DNA of 64,000 nt from Alnus glutinosa (taxonomy: Eukaryota; Streptophyta; Magnoliopsida; Fagales; Betulaceae): NCBI RefSeq assembly GCF_958979055.1, contig NC_084895.1, positions 854,001 to 918,000 of the forward strand, in the 5' to 3' direction. The stretch's first letter is position 1. Every line of letters begins with the position of its first letter. Below the pieces are notes generated by a model. It was not told the DNA's origin. It did no database searches and saw only the letters and a program-made list of their open reading frames with translations. A program made the position numbers and the translations under genes. Of the stretch, positions 57,898-64,000 are shown piece after piece.

Positions 57898-60800
57898 GTG
57901 AAGGCCAAGAAAATAAATAGGTGACTTAACAAATTAATAAATTATATTAATTAATTAGATGTGACCAATAGTTAGATTTTAAGTGACAGTATTTATATTA
58001 TAGAAATAAAATGAGTTTAAGATAAAGTAATGAAAAATTAGAATAATAAAATACTACTAATAAGTATTTAGGAAATAATAATTGTAATAATAATAATGAG
58101 CATAGTGGAAGAATTATTTAATTACATTAGTAGAATGCAATTAGATTAAATGTAAGGGTTAAATACCAATTAACAAATGAAAGAATTGATTTGTTGTGGG
58201 GTGCTACCATAATTTATAGAAAGTATGGGCATTTAAAATATTAAAAATCCCACCCACTGCCACGTGTTGGCTTGTGGTTGGATGAGAGAAGATAAGATAT
58301 CTTCTCTCCCTCAATTTTTAGCCACACACTCACTCACGCCACTTTCTTCTTCTTCATTTCATTTTTCCTTTTTCTTTCTCTTTTCTTCTCCTTTCTCACG
58401 CACCCACCAGCCTCCTTCTACCTTTCATTTTATTTCTTCTTCCTTTCTTTCTCTCTTCTCCCCATTTCTTCTTGATTTTTCTGCACACCAGCCCGGGAGA
58501 GAAAGTGAGAGGCTGAGATGAGAGGAGAGACCCGAGTAGGACCCGGTACCTCTGGAGGTCCGGCCGGCGGCTGTTCAACGATGGTCGGCGCCGGCAAAGC
58601 TAATGGTTCGAATTCCGGCGGATTGGAGGTGCGAAATCCGATGAACTTCCGGTGGTTTTTGAGCTCTGTTTTAATAGGTAATTTTCAAGCAAATTCTCAG
58701 ATTATTCTAAGTATTTTGGGTTTGATATTTGAGGGATTTCTATTGGCCGAATGGGTCTTTCTTTGGGGTTGGATTTATAAATTGAAGCCTTAGGATTTTT
58801 ATGGGTTATTGTTTGTGTTTATAATTTTAGGGTTATACAACAAAAATAGAAATTGAGTTGTTTAGGGTTTTGATTGATGAGCTTTTGGTTAGGTTTCCAT
58901 GGAGAAACCGAATGGGTCTCCTTGTGTGGATAATTTTGGAGGATTTCTCTAGGCATGAGCAAATGGGTATTTCTTCTAGAATTTTTGTAACTATCGGTTA
59001 AGGGTGAATTTTATGGGTAGGTGTTGGATGATTCATGGTTATTGGATTTGAAGTTCTAGGGCTGAATCTGAAAATTGGAAGTTTGGATTTCATGTTAAAC
59101 TTTACCGAGCATTGATTGGTGCTTTGTTATGGAACTTTTGGTGGTTGATGGATTGGTGTATTTTAGTGGTTAGAAATTCTGGATTCGTATTTTGTTGTGG
59201 ATATATTAGAAGTTTGATTTTAGGTGAATGATCATATGATATTTGTGATTTTTGGTTATGTTAGTATGTTGTTAATGTTTTATTATGAATTGTTGAATGA
59301 TGGTTAGATTGGATTCAGCTTTAGGGATGAAATCTAGTAGATGATTTTGGTTTGTGGTTGGAATTTTAGATTAGTTCTTTGGAGTTTGAAACCAATTGAG
59401 TTAAGTGTTCATATTTATGGTTCTTTGATTTCCATAGAGTTGTTGATGGGCTGATTTGGACTATTTTTGATGGGTTGATTGGAAGTGATTTAGGATGTAG
59501 GTACTAGATTGTTGGATGTCGTTAAAGTGTTGGATTTGTAACATGTTGGTATTAACTTCTCTATGAATATAGATTTTAACGGTTAGATTGCCTTATAAGA
59601 GTTATTGACCCTTGAGTTGTTTTATTGGGAGATTGGCTTCATAATAGATTTATTGATATCTAGAAATTTGAGAGTTTATTTAGAGTTCGGAATGTAGTTT
59701 GCTAATTGGTTGTTGATGGGCTTCGAATTGTTATCCCTTGGCTGGCCGTGTAAGGAAGTGTCGTTGTAAATGATGTTTTCTTAGTTAGCTTGGCTAGTTA
59801 GAGATGCTTAAGTGAGAAGAATGCGGTTTTAGAATTGAATTTTTCGGTTCTTTTGCTATATATTCATGATCATTTTAAGGGAGTCTATTGGCTAGTTTGA
59901 TGTTGAAGTTAATGGGTTTAGATCCCTTTTGTGTAAATGGAGAGATATGAATCCGTATATGTACAAGGGTTGAATTAAGATCAAGATAATGGGTAATAAT
60001 GATAAATAAGTAAATAGACCGTAGGACTTTAGTCTAATATAATTAAGATATATAGTAAGTGAATAACTAAATATAAAATAAATGCAAGAATGATATCGAA
60101 CAAACATAGGTAATAGTTTGGATAGTGGAATAGACATAACATGGTCCATAAGAGTGATAGACTAATAGCAAATTAAGCCCAAAGTATAATCCTTAGCTTT
60201 GATGTTTATGTATATGTCTCAAGCTTTAATAAATAAATATATTGCAATACGTGATTTTAACCTAATCTAACAATTAATATGTTAAACAAGATTAAGGTTT
60301 TATAATCTAAACTATTCATATGGATAGTAATTAAATAACTAATGCACTTATTCATGTATATTAAAAGTACTTAAGTGTATTATTGAATTAGGCTTATGTG
60401 GATAAACAAACCATAAGCTTAACATCTAATAATGATAATAAGATAACTTGGTATCCAATTTATCTATCTATGTACACCAAGTATTTTAGTGTATTAATGG
60501 GCTAGGTTTAAGTGTTGTATGTGTAAATGTATATATGTATACATATGCATGTACATGTATGTGACTTAAATATATATATAATGCTAACTTGGTAAATAAA
60601 CAAAAAACTATAAAATAAAGGGATTAACAATGATAATGTGACTTAATGATAATTAGTAGGCAAGTAAAATAGTAAATATGTTTTAAAGATAATAAGCGAA
60701 ATAAAATGGGAACCTAAACCTAAATGATAACCTAATAATAGTTTATGATACTTAACTAGATTTAGACGCGGGAAATGCGGCGTGTGAGCACGCGGGTAGT

Positions 60801-62474
60801 CTATGTGTCAAAAAGTGTAGAGTTCAATAGCGTAGCCTAACGATACCAATGTTTGCAGGATAGTGTCCGGATTGGAGACTTAAATGGGTCCTCTAATGTA
60901 GAGTTCGAGTCATGAGTCCAATGCAGCCAATGTGAGTATTCTACTCACTGAGAAGTATTATTTTCTTATATGATGAATTGTAAAATATATTGTTTTACAA
61001 ACCTGAACCAACTGTATGTTGATTATGATCTGTTTTGGATGATTTGAGTATTTTTTAGTACATTGAAATTATGATGATGTTTTGAAGTATGAATATGATA
61101 TGTTGGACTGTTTATGTTTTATAAAGAAAGTAGGTGTTAAAGACATGATTATGAAATTAAATGTATAGTATTTAAGCATGAGCATTGAGCATGAAACATG
61201 AACGCATAAACAAACTATTAGGGGGATCTATGCCCCATAGGCATGAACTAGAAGGGGGACATACGCCCCAGGGGGATCTACGCCCCAAACGCATGAACTA
61301 GAAGGGGGACATACGCCCCAGGGGGATCTACGCCCCAAACGCATGAACTAGTGGGGGATATACGCCCCTTACGTATGAACTAGTGGGGGGGACATACGCC
61401 CCATACGAACACACGCATGAACTATGGGGGGACCGACGCCCCAGGGGGATTTACGCCCCATACGAATGTACACATGAACTAGTATTGGGAGATTTACGCC
61501 CCTTAGGAACATACGCATGAACTAGTATTGGGGGGACCAACGCCCCATAGGAATACAACAGAAACTTACATGAGCATGTATAGCATTGTTTTCATGAGTG
61601 TGATGTTTTTATACTATGAATAGTTTTGCTAAACGTATTAGTATGCATAAGAGTCTCAATGGAAAAGAACTTATGTATATTTCTATCGGATGGTTGCATG
61701 ATTTAAATGTCATTGTTTCCTATAACAAATCTTCTACGTATAATTTTAGATGCCTAGTATGTTTAAATGTTTTCTATTAGTCGGTGTTTGCTATATCAGC
61801 TATGGGGTATTTCAAACAAAAGTTTATAAAATTGGTGGCTGTTATAGTGTACGCATGACTAGAAAAAGAAAAGTTGGTTCTTTGCGAAAACTTAGTGAAT
61901 AGTATACCTCTGAGGTCTTAGTGTATTTATGTATGCTAAGGCGGTGGGCTCATAATTCCACCTATACGGATGTGGCAAACCCCCACAACCGTATAGATGA
62001 TGTTTCTTTGGCTGCAGGTATTCCGGTCGTAGTATATGGTGTTGTAGAAGTATACTGAGAATATTATGACTGAAGCTCAACGCGACGGTTGTAATGTGTT
62101 AGACCGCGGAATGTCTATTCCTTTAGGTATTTTGATTATGGCTTGTGACGCTTGTGCCACATGATCTTTGTTAAGCCATTTATGTTTTGTATTTAATTCA
62201 AGGAAAGATTTAATCATATAGTTATTTAATGGCTCTTTGTTGTAATTATTTGTGATAGATGTATAAGATGTGATTTCCGCTATTAGGTTATGTTTTCCGC
62301 TGCATAGTTGATAGATGTTATACTCTGATTTGCTAGGTACATATTATGGAGTATGTACACATGTTGGCTTTGCGACATATCGTCGTGCCACTGTGAAGAT
62401 CCGTTTATATTTTAAGGAATTAATGATTATGTGAATGTTTTGTATAAAAAAAAAAAAAAAAAGGGGTCGTCACA
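57898..62474 (+). mobile_element. 4.58-kb solo LTR in intron 1 of copy 2
   Basis: It starts TGTGAAGGCCAAGAAAATAA and ends GGGGTCGTCACA, bounded by GGAGC at 57893-57897 and 62475-62479. Copy 1 has the empty site (TTGGGAGCTTTCTC, 16023-16036). It shows a CCACGTGTTGG word near 58261, a pyrimidine-rich leader (58320-58480), a GC-rich segment at 58520-58640, a minisatellite (61200-61560) and an A run (62446-62462) just before the terminus. It has no internal domain and no coding sequence that I recognise. It is a full-length member of the family at 17373-25525. Confidence 0.9.
61200..61560 (+). repeat. Minisatellite in the 57898 solo LTR
   Basis: Units contain GGGGGACATACGCCCCAG or GGGGGATCTACGCCCCA, followed by variants of ACGCATGAACTAG. 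There are about nine, with GGGG/CCCC pairs that could fold as small hairpins. The unit differs from those in the other LTRs. Confidence 0.85.
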
Positions 62475-62716
62475 GGAGCTTTCTCTATAGATAAGTGTTT
62501 GAGCAGCAGCCGAGACCTATTTGAACTGGTATAATTTGGACAAGTGACTATTAGAATGTCCTTATCTAGCCCACCTGTCCAGACATGTTCGAATAACCAT
62601 TTTAATACCAAAATTATGTCGTTTTGGATTAAGTATATGTTATGTTTACATTAGTTTGGTTGGCTATGTTGAATTCTTTTGTAACACTTGACAAAAAGAC
62701 AAAAGTAATGTAAAAT
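62475..62716. other. Intron 1 sequence of copy 2, syntenic with copy 1
   Basis: 62480-62580 matches 16030-16135 of copy 1, and 62606-62716 matches 25740-25860. The two blocks are contiguous here but 9.6 kb apart in copy 1. This stretch therefore shows what intron 1 looked like without the copy 1 insertions, and proves that the region up to about 25860 belongs to the duplicated segment. Confidence 0.85.
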
Positions 62717-64000
62717 TGTAAGGACCAAGAAAATAAATAGGGAGTTTAGCATTTTATAATTTATATTTTATTAAATTGATGGGACTAATAATAAATCCTA
62801 AGTAGATAAAATGCTATGATTGGAATAAAATGGATTTAAGAGAAAGTAATATAATTTGAATAATAAAATACTAATGAGTCATTGGGTAATAAATAATTAA
62901 TTGTACGGGTATAATATAGTTATATTAAATGTTAGGGTTTGATATTAATTTTTAAATGATAGAAATATTATATGGTGGGGGTCCTGATGTAATTAATGGA
63001 AGTTGAAGTTTTTATTAATAAAGAGAATCTATCCCTGTCACGTGGCTTTACCCAATTGGCTGGAGTGGATTTCACTATTTCCCCCAACCACTCACAAGGT
63101 GCCACGTGTCCCTTATCATTTTCTTTTCCTCCCTCTTCCTCCCTCACGCACGGATCCTTCTCCTTCTTCCTTTTCCTTCTTCCTTCTCTTTTCTTCTTCT
63201 TTCTTCGGTCTTCTTCTTCGCATGCCCGAACGACCCACAGAGAGAGGTGCCGAGAGACTGAGGAGAGATCGGAGAGAGAGTTTCAGAGGGAGACCGAGAG
63301 ACTCGGAGTGAGAGAGAGAGAGAGACGAGATGAGACAGAGAGAGGGGGAGAGTCAGAGATCGGGAGAGAGTGAACCGGCGAGCCCGGAACCCAGGGAACG
63401 CGGGCGACTCGATTTTCGGCCGATGCTACCGGTGGATCTACTCCGGTGGTGCCTAGGACGCGAGACCCGACGAACCCAGGAGCTTGGACCCGCGACCCGT
63501 GAGCCAAACCCGATGAATTCGGGAGAACCTGTGTGACCCGACCCTTCCGGAGGTCTGATCCTCCACGTCCGGCAGTCCCGGTAGCTGTTTCTGGTGAGCC
63601 CGTGACCCGTGTGTGCAACCCAGCCGAACCCCGAAGCCCCGTGACCTAGAACCCGAACCTATGACCCGCTGAACCCGGAAGAAGACCCGGTTTTATAGGT
63701 GTTTTCCGACGGTTTTCTGGCGACTGCCAGTGGCGTTTTCCGGCAGATTTATTGAGGAAAATCCCCAAGGTATAAATCCTATAATTTTGTGGATTAATTT
63801 ATAGATTTTTGAAATTAGGGTTTCATGATTTTGTTTGGGGTTTCTCTACTCTTTGGCCGGTTGATTTTGTGTACTGATTTGGGTTTGGTCTTGATTATGT
63901 GTGTGATGTGTTCCCTGTTGGTGGAGGATTTGGACGGTTGAGGTAGTCGGTTAAGTGTTGGCAGTGAGGGTGTGTGTGGGCTGTTTACTGATTTGGTGAT
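62717..64000 (+). mobile_element. Start of another long LTR, cut by the window edge
   Basis: It begins TGTAAGGACCAAGAAAATAA like the 17373 and 57898 LTRs, after AAAAT (62712-62716). It includes CACGTGGC (63041) and CCACGTGTCCC (63103), a pyrimidine-rich leader, a GA-rich block (63238-63370) and a GC-rich block full of GACCCG/GAACCCG words (63380-63700). The right end and target duplication lie outside. It is also in intron 1 of copy 2, assuming exon 1 lies farther right. Confidence 0.8.

Noticed and set aside
61200..61560. CRISPR-like array of repeats and spacers
   Set aside because: The units are direct minisatellite repeats with drifting sequence and no unique spacers, inside a plant LTR.
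62996..63373. 125-codon open frame and its antisense partner at 63283-63618
   Set aside because: Low-complexity Ser/Phe and Arg/Glu runs from pyrimidine- and GA-rich LTR leader sequence. No motif, and frames are open on several strands.

Overview
This is a plant nuclear window, almost certainly from a eudicot. Genes have many short GT-AG introns, intergenic DNA is AT-rich and microsatellite-rich, and the mobile elements are plant types: a Cassandra TRIM carrying 5S rRNA sequence, long-TIR Mutator-like MITEs with 9-bp target duplications, Tourist-like MITEs, a hAT element, a Ty3/gypsy remnant with an initiator-Met primer site, and an L1-type LINE tail. I cannot name the species. No tRNA, organellar or bacterial content was seen.

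The gene content is a minus-strand tandem array of one very large gene. It encodes a roughly 2,770-residue dual helicase: an N-terminal Upf1/SEN1-like SF1 helicase, then a UvrD-like SF1 helicase, then a long TPR-like alpha-helical tail. Plant annotations usually call this architecture 'TPR and ankyrin repeat-containing protein 1-like' (TRANK1-like). Copy 1 spans 26787 down to 4853 in 12 recognisable exons; its first exon lies about 10.9 kb from the second. Copy 2 spans 57598 down to 46735 (exons 2-14); its first exon should lie beyond the right edge. A third piece (36574-35279) is only the 3' end of the gene. I rebuilt exon borders by hand; every junction used is GT-AG and keeps phase.

Neither full copy is pristine. 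Copy 1 has a 1-bp frameshift, a nonsense codon and a deletion of about 0.8 kb that removed the last exons. Copy 2 has an Arg-to-Thr change in Upf1 motif VI, a pair of compensating indels, and a replaced C-terminus. The short third piece keeps what looks like the ancestral C-terminal end.

Layout: 1-3500, LTR-retroelement debris with clustered GAAnnTTC motifs and a transposon-protein remnant. 3571-4239, MULE-MITE. 4671-15737, copy 1 exons 12-2, with a Cassandra element in intron 8. 15738-26664, copy 1 intron 1: a captured EXO70-like fragment, a Tourist-like MITE split by an 8.15-kb solo LTR, and within that LTR a gypsy remnant and a hAT element. 26665-27141, exon 1 and a duplicated upstream region. 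27370-34709, repeats including a second solo LTR. 35279-36574, gene fragment. 38062-41317, a MULE that lost its transposase but carries an apparently intact antisense GRF zinc-finger gene. 41327-46282, LINE tail and a third solo LTR. 46735-57598, copy 2. 57898-62474, a solo LTR in copy 2 intron 1. 62717-64000, the start of another LTR.

Because the duplicates are very similar, one copy often supplies the empty site for an insertion in the other. This gives direct evidence for the boundaries of the MULE-MITE (3571), the Cassandra (10202) and the solo LTR (57898), and shows that they arose after the duplication or were lost from the other copy.
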